Source: Deltaproteobacteria bacterium (GTDB lineage Bacteria > Desulfobacterota > GWC2-55-46). Taken from it: a stretch of DNA of 12,281 nucleotides. Below, piece by piece: positions 6,916 to 12,281 of the stretch; the stretch's first letter is position 1; each line of letters begins with the position of its first letter. Below the pieces are notes generated by a model. That model was not told where the DNA came from, ran no database searches, and was given only the letters and a program-made list of their open reading frames with translations. The stretch is taken from NCBI GenBank assembly GCA_016219075.1, contig JACRCJ010000085.1, forward strand, positions 1 to 12,281. The letters are read 5' to 3'. The position numbers and the translations under genes were made by a program.

Positions 6916-7797
6916 GTGGAAAACGATAGGACTATAGTCACCGGATACATTCTGGCCGCAGTATCCGCGATAGCGTATTCGGCCAAGGGCATATTCGCCA
7001 AGCTTATCTACGGCTACGGGGTGGACCCGGTCACTTTGCTGGCCCTGAGGTTCGCCCTTGCGCTCCCGTTCTTCTGGCTGACCTTTTTCTTCTACCCCTC
7101 GGGAAAGATAAGGCCCAGGGACGGGGTCTACCTCGCGTTAAGCGGGCTTCTTGGGCTTTACATCGCGGCCATCGCGGACTTTTACGGGATCCTCTACATA
7201 GACGCCTCCCTTGAGAGGATAATACTCTACACATACCCGGCGATAGTCGTCGTATGGGCGGCTCTTTTCTTCAAGGAAAGGCTCGGCAGAAGGAAAGCGG
7301 TTGCGATGGCGCTCACCTACCTCGGGCTCGCGCTCGCCGTAAAGCTCTTCGGCGGGGGGTTGAAGGCGCACTACCTTGGGGTCGCGCTTGTGCTCTTCTC
7401 GGCCGTCATATACTCTTTAAGCTACATAATCACGGAGGTTTTGGGCAGGAGCGTCTCCGGCGTGAAGATCTCAGCGTACACGACGACCGCAGCCTGTTTC
7501 GCCTTTCTGGGGACATGGCACGGGAAATCGGTCCCGCATGAGCCTCAGGTCTGGTGGCTTCTGCTGGTCCTTGCCGTATTCTCGACCTATGTACCGGTGC
7601 TGGCGCTGGTATTGAGCATCAAGAGGATAGGGGCGAGCAGGGCGGCAACGGTAAGCTTCATCGGGCCGGTATCTACGGCGGTGCTCGCCAATATAGTCCT
7701 CGGCGAGACGATGGATTTAAGTCAGGTTGCGGGGATGTGCCTGGTGATAACCGGGGTGCTGGTGATATCTGCGGAGAAAAGGGCAAAGGCGGGTTGA
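6916..7797 (+). CDS. EamA/DMT-superfamily inner-membrane transporter
   Basis: This 293-residue protein is strongly hydrophobic, with about ten predicted membrane spans in two EamA repeats (about residues 10-138 and 150-288). That is the normal size and layout for the drug/metabolite transporter superfamily, which exports or imports amino acids, nucleotides or other metabolites; the substrate cannot be read from the sequence. Recognisable family features are the small-residue-rich first span, a glutamate in each half near a membrane end (FFKERLGRR and VLGETMDL), and the closing span GMCLVITGVLVI. The start is GTG, preceded by a modest GGGA about six bases upstream. The gene stands alone: a terminator-like hairpin lies just before it, and its stop is seven bases from the stop of the convergent hemerythrin gene. 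Confidence 0.9.
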   Translation: MENDRTIVTGYILAAVSAIAYSAKGIFAKLIYGYGVDPVTLLALRFALALPFFWLTFFFYPSGKIRPRDGVYLALSGLLGLYIAAIADFYGILYIDASLERIILYTYPAIVVVWAALFFKERLGRRKAVAMALTYLGLALAVKLFGGGLKAHYLGVALVLFSAVIYSLSYIITEVLGRSVSGVKISAYTTTAACFAFLGTWHGKSVPHEPQVWWLLLVLAVFSTYVPVLALVLSIKRIGASRAATVSFIGPVSTAVLANIVLGETMDLSQVAGMCLVITGVLVISAEKRAKAG

Positions 7798-7799
7798 TC

Positions 7800-7817
7800 C
7801 GCGGTCAGTCTACCGCG
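7800..7817. other. Small inverted repeat between two convergent stops
   Basis: CGCGGT and ACCGCG with a six-base loop lie exactly at the convergent ends of the transporter and hemerythrin genes. There is no T-run on either side, so it is at best a weak shared transcription end. Confidence 0.3.
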
Positions 7818-8227
7818 TGCTTTTCGTATCCGGACTTGAGGATAAACGCAGCGAGGGTCTTGTCTATCCCCCCGATATGATTTATAAGCCAGTCAACGAC
7901 CTCTCTTTGCGTCCTGATGGCCAGGGCGGCAGATGAGCCTTTCCGGCACTCCTCGCGCAGCTTCGTGACCCGTTCTATAAAACCTGTGTGCTCGGCGAGG
8001 TGGGCTATCATGCCGGGATAGTTGAACTTGCTCATGGCCTGCTCCTCGGCCTCGAAATGATAGACGAAGTAGTCGTCGAGGAAATCGAAGACCTTCACAA
8101 GTTCTTCCTTTCCGTACCCGAGCGTCATCGCCTCAAGAAGGCTGTTTATCCTTTTGAACAGCTCCTTATGATGCTTGTCCTGCCACTCAAGCCCGGTGGA
8201 AAGGCTATTGCTCCACTCTATCGACAT
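7805..8227 (-). CDS. Bacteriohemerythrin
   Basis: Hemerythrins are four-helix proteins that bind oxygen at a non-haem di-iron centre. In bacteria they store or sense oxygen, or deliver it to oxidases. With the ATG at 8227 the protein has 140 residues and all expected ligands: H20 (DKHHKEL), H57 and E61 (HFEAEE), H76 and H80 (HLAEH), H117 and D122 (HIGGID). There is no signal peptide or membrane span, so it is a soluble single-domain cytoplasmic form. A GTG nine bases upstream would leave only two bases after the GAGAGG ribosome site; the ATG has 11, so I chose the ATG, which also gives the usual family length. It appears to be a single gene whose stop nearly touches that of the convergent transporter. 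It suits a microaerobic or anaerobic host that meets oxygen. Confidence 0.94.
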   Translation of the reverse strand: MSIEWSNSLSTGLEWQDKHHKELFKRINSLLEAMTLGYGKEELVKVFDFLDDYFVYHFEAEEQAMSKFNYPGMIAHLAEHTGFIERVTKLREECRKGSSAALAIRTQREVVDWLINHIGGIDKTLAAFILKSGYEKHAVD

Positions 8228-8319
8228 ACCGTACACTGCCTCTCAAAGATTTATCGCTTTATACTATACGAAAGACGGACGGAAAAAACATGTTTACAAT
8301 AGACCGCTCCCGACAGGAT

Positions 8320-8350
8320 GCTGAAAAAGTCCTTCAAAGGCTTTTTCAGC
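8320..8350. repeat. 10-bp perfect inverted repeat (GCTGAAAAAG / CTTTTTCAGC)
   Basis: The two arms lie 11 bases apart, and the CC and GG inside can extend the stem past one bulged base. No T-run follows on either strand, so it is not an ordinary terminator. Related wording, GGGCTTTTTCAACCG, occurs on the minus strand near 9830-9845, downstream of the oxidoreductase gene, suggesting a dispersed family of short elements. Confidence 0.5.
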
Positions 8351-8501
8351 CGGCCCGTCCATGGATTTTCAGGCTGATCGCGTTGTTCCTCAAGCCGCTA
8401 AAAACAAAAAAATTCCCTTGATCACTGTCCGTTCTTTCACCGGAGAATGCGTCGAGCCGGGAAGCTTGCGGGCTTTGCCTTAAACACGGTTTCTGGGCAG
8501 T

Positions 8502-8576
8502 TTAGCGTCTTGCCCGGGACCTTCTTCGGCAACCCTCACTGCAGTGAGCTGTCCTTCTGAGCATGAAGCGTTTCAT
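8502..8576 (-). CDS. Doubtful 24-codon arginine-rich ORF
   Basis: ATG at 8576 follows AAAGGAGG by seven bases and the frame stops at TAA after 24 codons (start MKRFMLRRTAHC, seven arginines in the second half). The ribosome site is good, but the composition and the lack of any known relative make a functional protein uncertain. It lies downstream of the PDZ/Spy gene and could be co-transcribed with it, or it could be the remnant of a decayed gene. Confidence 0.18.
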   Translation of the reverse strand: MKRFMLRRTAHCSEGCRRRSRARR

Positions 8577-8690
8577 GGGTCTTCCTCCTTTCCATCAGGA
8601 TGCTGTAAACAAACCTTCAGGCTGTTTTTTTCTAAACTGAGTTCCCGGCCTCTATCTAATGGTCCGTCCGGTCTTCTTCTCCGTCTCCGG

Positions 8691-9593
8691 TCACCGGGCA
8701 TCCGGCTGGCGCGGCCATATACCGCCCAGCTTCTTACGCTGTTCGGGAGTAAGCGTCTTTTTAAACTCTTCGAGGCTTTTGATCCTGAAAAACCTCAGGT
8801 CCGCCTTCTTTGACTCTATCTCCTTAATCTTGGCTTTTACCTGGCCGAGGTTCACGGCTTCCGCCGCGAGAAGTTCTTTTAATTCCACCTCGGCTACCCC
8901 AATATCAGCCCCCGACCTGATGGAACCCTTTATATAGTCGCTTTTCAGGATCCGGGCCTTTTTCCGCTGGTCTTCCGTGAGGTCAAGCCCCGAGAGAGCC
9001 ATCAAATACATTTTACCATATTTTTCGATTTCCAGCATCCCATGCATGCCGGTTTTTCCGTGGCCCCCCGTCATCCCGTGCATACACCAGCCATCCATAG
9101 GACCGGGGGGTGCGTGCATACCGGCTGAACACCCCGCGCACATCATCCCTCCGGTGTAGACTGTAGACGCCTCCGTTGGCATATCGCCGAGCACTAAGCT
9201 TATCCTCTCTGCCTGACCGCTCCTGTTGAGTTCAAGGACAACGGAGGCCCCCGGTCTGGCGGCCTGGATTAGAGTGACGAGTTCCCCTGAGCTCAACACC
9301 TCTGTGCCGTTGACGGCGATTATCACATCCCCCGGCACGACCCCGGCCGCTTCAGCCGGGCTTCCGGCACTCACCCCGGAGACAAGGACGCCGGAAGAGG
9401 TCTTAAGGTCCATCGTCTCCACGATATCCGGGTTTATGTCCTGAATAATGACCCCGATCCACGGGCGCCCCGCCGGAGAACTTACCGGAGAGGACAGCGG
9501 GGAGACTAAAACGGTTTGAGCCGGAACCGGCGATTGAAAAACGACAAGCATGGAAAACAACAGCACGGCAAGCCCTGTTAAATGTCTCTTCAT
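8691..9593 (-). CDS. Exported PDZ protein with Met/His/Cys-rich linker and CpxP/Spy-like domain
   Basis: With the ATG at 9593, preceded by GGAGG at a spacing of five, the protein has 300 residues and a signal peptide (about 1-26, ending PVPAQ), so it is periplasmic. A PDZ domain follows (about 43-137, with the pattern GVSAGSPAEAAGVVPGDVIIAVNG seen in DegP/HtrA-type PDZ domains). Then comes a linker (about 148-198) with C152xxC155, C170, four histidines and many methionines. The C-terminal part is helical and charged and carries two LTxxQ-type motifs, LTEDQ (205-209) and LTPEQ (281-285), as in CpxP, Spy and the metal-binding CnrX group. No protease domain is present. The combination suggests a metal-responsive chaperone or sensor of envelope stress; this role is inferred. 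Upstream, within 50 bases of the start, lies repeat copy B. No regulator is adjacent. Confidence 0.85.
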   Translation of the reverse strand: MKRHLTGLAVLLFSMLVVFQSPVPAQTVLVSPLSSPVSSPAGRPWIGVIIQDINPDIVETMDLKTSSGVLVSGVSAGSPAEAAGVVPGDVIIAVNGTEVLSSGELVTLIQAARPGASVVLELNRSGQAERISLVLGDMPTEASTVYTGGMMCAGCSAGMHAPPGPMDGWCMHGMTGGHGKTGMHGMLEIEKYGKMYLMALSGLDLTEDQRKKARILKSDYIKGSIRSGADIGVAEVELKELLAAEAVNLGQVKAKIKEIESKKADLRFFRIKSLEEFKKTLTPEQRKKLGGIWPRQPDAR

Positions 9594-9639
9594 ATCGACC
9601 TCCATACCTGTTTTTAGTGGGGTTTCAAAGGTTTACAAT

Positions 9640-9755
9640 GAATGGGCGTGCCACTCCGCAATCCCGCCGCTTTAGTGGCGGGTCAAGGAGTGGCAAATAT
9701 AAATGATTTTTCCGTACCATCAAAATTCTCCGCCATTTATGGCGGAGAATTTTAA
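9640..9755 (-). repeat. Hairpin repeat, copy B (116 bp, inverted relative to A)
   Basis: This is the best-preserved copy. The first hairpin is a perfect 15-bp inverted repeat, AAAATTCTCCGCCAT / ATGGCGGAGAATTTT, separated by two bases. The second block has a perfect outer stem TGCCACTCC / GGAGTGGCA and a strong inner stem CCCGCC / GGCGGG. Compared with copy A there are 10 substitutions and no gaps, several of which restore pairing here. It ends 46 bases before the PDZ/Spy start codon. Confidence 0.88.
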
Positions 9756-9766
9756 TCACTGCGGGG

Positions 9767-9796
9767 TCGTACGCTCTGTGCCAACGGAGCGTACGA
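9767..9796. other. Perfect 10-bp hairpin downstream of the GGR-family gene
   Basis: TCGTACGCTC and GAGCGTACGA enclose a 10-base loop. It is about 70 bases past the stop of the zinc-ribbon/ferritin/GGR operon on the minus strand, where a transcript end would be expected. On the minus strand it is followed by C residues, not T, so it is not a classical intrinsic terminator. It may protect the 3' end or bind a factor. Confidence 0.45.
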
Positions 9797-9866
9797 AAAG
9801 ACGGACGGGTTCACACCGGCCGGGCAGCGGTTGAAAAAGCCCGTTGACGGACCTTTCGGCATAATA

Positions 9867-11045
9867 TCAAACGGGAAGGAACCTGCTGTCGATCCATCTC
9901 CTGATGACCTTCCACGGTTTTGAGCGGATCTTTCCGTAGACCCAGTTGTAAAAGGAGTCCGAGTCCTCTTCACCCCGTATCACATTGTAGAACCTTTGCA
10001 TTATGTCGGGGTCTTTTTCGAGTATGCTGTACCAGAGGCGCGGGTGGTTGTATACAAGGTCGCTCAGCCTCCCGGCGGCTTTGAACTCCGGGTATATCTC
10101 CTTTTCGAGCCACGCCTGATAAGGGGCCAGGTCTACCTTCGTGCTGCCCATCATGGTATCTATTATAGCTTCAGCCGCGGCCTTCGCGGTCCTTATGGCG
10201 TAAAAAATACCCTCTCCGAGGAACGGGTCGACAAGATGTCCGGTGTCCCCGATGAGCAGCACCCTGCCTTTTACCGAAGGAGCGGCCCCGTCGTAGTATA
10301 TGGGCACGGTCCAGCCTATCCGCTCATCGAGGTTCAAGCCCTTCAGGGCCGCGTGGGTCCCGGCAAACGAGTTGAAGTACTCCTTTATCCTGCCGCCGAC
10401 CTTTATGGCGTCTCCGGCTATGCCGACCGAGAGGAACTCCTTTTTCGGGAATATCCAGGCGTACCCGTAGGGGATCCCTCCGAAGTCTATGAAGAGCTTC
10501 CTGCCGTAGTCGGTCTTTACCCTGTCGTAGGGGACCTCCGCCGTGATGGAAACGGCGGCCTCCTTCGGGTTCAGCCCGAAAAGCTCCCTTCCGATAACGC
10601 CGGAAGCCCCGTCCGCCCCAACGAGAACCCGGCCGGTAAAGCTCCTTCCGTCAGCCGTGGTCACGGAAACCGAGCTCCCGTTGTCGGCGGCCCCAGTGAC
10701 CCTTACGCCCTCGACGACCTCGGCCCCGGCCTCTTTGGCCTTTGCCAGGAGGAGGGTGTCGAAGGTGTTCCGCATGACATTGTGGCCGACCGCGCGCCCG
10801 GAGACGATGTCCATCGCGCGCTCGGACTTGTAGGTGAATGTGGCGCCGTAGACGGTCTGTTCTATAGCGTCAGCGATGCTGAAGTCCAGTATGCGCTCGA
10901 TCTTCGTGGATATGCACCCGCCGCAGGACTTGTACCTGGGGAACCGTGCCTTATCTATGCCGAGCACCTTCAGGCCCGCCTTGGCGAGCGTATAGGCTGC
11001 GGTGGAGCCGGCGGGCCCGAGCCCGACAACTATCGCGTCATACAT
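9867..11045 (-). CDS. Geranylgeranyl-reductase-family FAD-dependent oxidoreductase
   Basis: This 392-residue flavoprotein belongs to the GGR family, whose members reduce isoprenoid double bonds (in chlorophyll side chains, archaeal lipids or quinones) or carry out related FAD chemistry. The N-terminal Rossmann fold has GLGPAG (8-13). The family motif appears as PRYKSCGGC (about 36-44), with cysteines at 41 and 44. The second FAD segment is ADGASGVIGR (144-153), and the third is LLIGDTGHLVDPFLGEGI (263-280), in the usual order. There is no membrane span. It is the last gene of a three-gene operon: its ATG is four bases after the TAG of the ferritin-like gene, and AAAAGGAGG inside that gene's 3' end can serve as a somewhat distant ribosome site. 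The physiological substrate is unknown; a lipid or quinone role would fit the family but is not shown. Confidence 0.9.
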   Translation of the reverse strand: MYDAIVVGLGPAGSTAAYTLAKAGLKVLGIDKARFPRYKSCGGCISTKIERILDFSIADAIEQTVYGATFTYKSERAMDIVSGRAVGHNVMRNTFDTLLLAKAKEAGAEVVEGVRVTGAADNGSSVSVTTADGRSFTGRVLVGADGASGVIGRELFGLNPKEAAVSITAEVPYDRVKTDYGRKLFIDFGGIPYGYAWIFPKKEFLSVGIAGDAIKVGGRIKEYFNSFAGTHAALKGLNLDERIGWTVPIYYDGAAPSVKGRVLLIGDTGHLVDPFLGEGIFYAIRTAKAAAEAIIDTMMGSTKVDLAPYQAWLEKEIYPEFKAAGRLSDLVYNHPRLWYSILEKDPDIMQRFYNVIRGEEDSDSFYNWVYGKIRSKPWKVIRRWIDSRFLPV

Positions 11046-11049
11046 CGCC

Positions 11050-11592
11050 CTACTCGGCCTCCTTTTCGACGCTGTACTCCATGTCGCCGCACCAGAAACC
11101 GGTGTTCCTCAAGGACTCGCTCTCCCAGCGCAGTATTTTCAGGTGGTTCTTCTCCATCTCAAGTATCTTCGTCAGGACGACCTTCTCTGTGGGAGTGACG
11201 GCCTTTTTAAGGAGGTTCAGGTAGAACTCTACGGCGTTCTCCTCGACCTCTATGCCGATATTGACGGCGTTGATGTCGGTCTGGTTGGTCTTGAGTCTCT
11301 CGACGAGCTCGTTTTCGCCCTGGAATATTGGAGCGCCCTTGGCGAGTATCTTGCCTCCTCCGCTGCTTAAGGCCGTGTCGTAATCGATCCAGCCCCTGCC
11401 GCTCTTCACCGACTCGGCTATCTGGCCGATCACCATTATATGGGTCAGCTCCTCTTTGGCCAGATGCGTGAATACGTTACGCCCCTTCGGGTCTGAGGCG
11501 AGAGCGGCGGCCATCGTATAGAAGTGGTATCCCGCTATTTCGGTATTATGGGCAATGGTCAATTCCTCGGCGGCATTCATTTTCTCCGACAT
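11050..11592 (-). CDS. Rubrerythrin-like di-iron ferritin-family protein
   Basis: This is a 180-residue soluble four-helix protein of the ferritin-like superfamily, without the rubredoxin domain of classical rubrerythrin. The di-iron ligand pattern is complete: E18 in the first helix (EIAGYHFY), E48xxH51 (EELTHI), E117 in the third helix (EENAVEFY) and E147xxH150 (EKNHLKI). Such proteins typically reduce peroxide or handle iron in anaerobes. The ATG at 11592 is preceded by AGGAGG with four bases of spacing. The frame is open 14 codons further up, but no comparable site is present there, so 11592 is preferred. It lies between the small zinc-ribbon gene (60 bases upstream) and the GGR-family oxidoreductase (four bases downstream), so the three are almost certainly co-transcribed. 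A single cysteine near the C-terminus (WCGDMEY) is unusual for the fold. Confidence 0.9.
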   Translation of the reverse strand: MSEKMNAAEELTIAHNTEIAGYHFYTMAAALASDPKGRNVFTHLAKEELTHIMVIGQIAESVKSGRGWIDYDTALSSGGGKILAKGAPIFQGENELVERLKTNQTDINAVNIGIEVEENAVEFYLNLLKKAVTPTEKVVLTKILEMEKNHLKILRWESESLRNTGFWCGDMEYSVEKEAE

Positions 11593-11652
11593 GGTACCTC
11601 CTGATAGTTTTTTTATTACCGGGCCGAACGCCACGGACCTCTCCCCCGGGGA

Positions 11653-11811
11653 TCACCTGCCGTGCTTGTCTATATCGTGCTTGTGCTCCAGGGCTTCGCC
11701 CCTTATCCTGTCCTCGCACGCGTGGCATATGGCCGTGTCAGAAGGCTTGCCGCATACCGAGCAGACATGTTTCTTCTCTTTTTCCGCTTTTTTATCCTTT
11801 TTCTCTTCCAT
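11653..11811 (-). CDS. Small zinc-ribbon protein, 52 residues
   Basis: ATG at 11811 follows AGGGGG with a spacing of five, and the frame runs 52 codons to TGA. The first 15 residues are almost all lysine and glutamate. Then come two CxxC pairs eight residues apart, C17-C20 (CSVC) and C29-C32 (CHAC), forming a likely single-zinc ribbon. A charged tail rich in histidine follows (HKHDIDKHGR). The regular cysteine spacing, the ribosome site and the position as first gene of an operon make a real gene very likely. It should be cytoplasmic. Its role is unknown; a metal-handling, RNA-binding or partner function for the di-iron protein is possible but only inferred. Confidence 0.82.
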   Translation of the reverse strand: MEEKKDKKAEKEKKHVCSVCGKPSDTAICHACEDRIRGEALEHKHDIDKHGR

Positions 11812-11846
11812 AATACCCCCTGTTCCATTTAATCATGGGATCATTT

Positions 11847-11876
11847 TTGTACGACATACTCAAGCGTCCTGTACAA
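11847..11876. promoter_or_regulatory. Spaced inverted repeat TTGTAC-N18-GTACAA upstream of the zinc-ribbon operon
   Basis: Two perfect 6-base half-sites lie 18 bases apart in the upstream region of the operon, about 36-65 bases before the ATG. This could be an operator for a dimeric regulator or chance pairing in a low-complexity area. Confidence 0.25.
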
Positions 11877-11902
11877 ATAACACAAAAACGGACCAAATAA
11901 AA

Positions 11903-11977
11903 ACGGAAAAATCATTTTTATTTGCCACTCCTTGACCCTTGCTACAGCTACGGGATTGCGCAGCACCACACCCATTC
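11903..11977 (+). repeat. Hairpin repeat, copy C (75 bp, lacks the first hairpin)
   Basis: This copy matches the last 75 bases of copies A and B, from ACGGAAAAATCATTT to CACCCATTC. It retains the TGCCACTCC arm, but the closing arm has changed to GCAGCACCA, so the outer stem is weakened. The first hairpin is absent. It lies upstream of the zinc-ribbon operon, in the opposite orientation to that operon. Confidence 0.85.
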
Positions 11978-12119
11978 GGATGAGTTCCCGTATTCACCGC
12001 GTCTTAATGAATGCGGAAAAACCCCCGCCCCCTTAAGTCCCTGGGCCTTCCCCATACCTTAAATTATACTGGATTTATCCGTTTGAAGGAAAGAAAATCA
12101 CCGCCCCCCGGACCCTGGA

Positions 12120-12281
12120 TCAGAAGAGGTAGTTCGAGAGGTCCTTGAAAGAAAACCCCTTCAATGACGGCCTGTCAACGGACTTGTGCTGGACGAGCAC
12201 CTTGAAGGTGTCGCCCATGCCCCCGGGGGCTATGAGCCTTGAGAGCTCACGGTTGAACTTTATCTTTTCGTACTCGTCAAG
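12120..12281 (-). CDS. C-terminal end of a probable MidA/NDUFAF7-type SAM-dependent methyltransferase
   Basis: Only the last 53 codons and the TGA are in the window; the gene continues to the right. The visible segment contains the run RLIAPGGMGDTFKVLVQHK and ends GFSFKDLSNYLF. The pattern of a 'GMG..FKVL.Q.KG'-like strand near the C-terminus resembles the end of the class I SAM-dependent methyltransferases of the MidA/NDUFAF7 family, which act on arginines of respiratory-complex proteins in mitochondria and are of less certain role in bacteria. No catalytic motif is visible, so the assignment rests on the tail alone. The gene is on the same strand as the zinc-ribbon operon but is separated from it by about 300 bases that include a repeat copy, so it is probably a separate unit. 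Confidence 0.5.
   Translation of the reverse strand, partial: LDEYEKIKFNRELSRLIAPGGMGDTFKVLVQHKSVDRPSLKGFSFKDLSNYLF

Larger units (their letters stand above)
8228..8690. other. Intergenic stretch with a long hairpin and little else
   Basis: No protein gene of normal size is supported here. The stretch contains A/T-rich sequence upstream of the hemerythrin (TATAGTATAAA on the minus strand at 8258-8268, a possible -10 without a good -35). It also contains a 10-bp hairpin (8320-8350) and a 24-codon minus-strand frame (8502-8576) with a strong AAAGGAGG site but an improbable arginine-rich product. The words AGGATGCTG near 8316 and 8597 recur, hinting that part of the stretch is old repeat or mobile DNA. 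Nothing else is recognisable. Confidence 0.45.
11812..12119. other. Intergenic region between the zinc-ribbon operon and the right-edge gene
   Basis: These about 300 bases hold repeat copy C, the TTGTAC inverted repeat and a minus-strand TATAAT at 12063-12068. The TATAAT has no clear -35 but could start a long leader for the operon. No gene is visible in the rest. Confidence 0.4.

Noticed and set aside
9996..11198. 400-codon plus-strand frame antisense to the oxidoreductase and ferritin-like genes
   Set aside because: The minus strand carries a complete GGR-family protein with all FAD motifs and a ferritin-like protein with all ligands. The plus frame has no recognisable domain.
11923..12067. 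Minus-strand frame starting at an ATG near 12045 and running into repeat copy C
   Set aside because: It ends inside the non-coding repeat, its product is low in information, and the TATAAT lies too close to its start for a normal leader.

Overview
The window is about 12.3 kb of GC-rich bacterial chromosome with mostly housekeeping and stress-type genes on both strands. It contains no rRNA, tRNA, CRISPR array or intact insertion sequence. The gene mix suggests an anaerobic or microaerophilic Gram-negative of the Desulfobacterota/Nitrospirota type: a Cache-sensor kinase with an NtrC-type sigma-54 activator, a bacteriohemerythrin, a di-iron ferritin-like protein, a geranylgeranyl-reductase-family flavoprotein, an NlpC/P60 hydrolase and a CpxP/Spy-like periplasmic protein. 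That assignment is inferred from gene content and is not proved.

Layout from left to right. The 3' part of prmC (+) runs off the left edge. It converges with a two-component operon on the minus strand: a 752-residue membrane histidine kinase whose stop overlaps the start of its NtrC-family response regulator. The kinase has a good sigma-70-type promoter of its own, and just upstream of that a strong minus-strand terminator closes some other transcript. The roughly 0.75 kb gap that follows (4593-5344) holds a tandem hairpin, a 14-codon ORF with a strong Shine-Dalgarno, one copy of a 116-bp hairpin repeat, and a convincing 35-residue single-span membrane protein gene. Next come an exported SH3-NlpC/P60 cell-wall hydrolase (-) and, divergently, an EamA/DMT transporter (+) with an intrinsic terminator lying between its probable promoter and its start codon. 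The transporter converges almost stop to stop with a bacteriohemerythrin (-).

A poorly explained 0.45 kb stretch separates the hemerythrin from an exported protein joining a PDZ domain, a Met/His/Cys-rich linker and a CpxP/Spy-like helical domain (-). A second repeat copy sits directly upstream of it. The last complete unit is a compact minus-strand operon: a 52-residue zinc-ribbon protein, a rubrerythrin-like di-iron protein and a GGR-family FAD oxidoreductase. A third, shortened repeat copy lies upstream of this operon. The right edge cuts the C-terminal end of a probable MidA/NDUFAF7-type methyltransferase (-).

The two functional groups most likely to act together are the kinase/regulator pair and the zinc-ribbon/ferritin-like/GGR operon. 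The hemerythrin, the ferritin-like protein and the metal-binding PDZ/Spy protein share an iron, oxygen or metal-stress theme. Three features are not explained by ordinary annotation: the three-copy structured intergenic repeat, the microproteins with near-perfect ribosome binding sites, and the PDZ-linker-Spy architecture.
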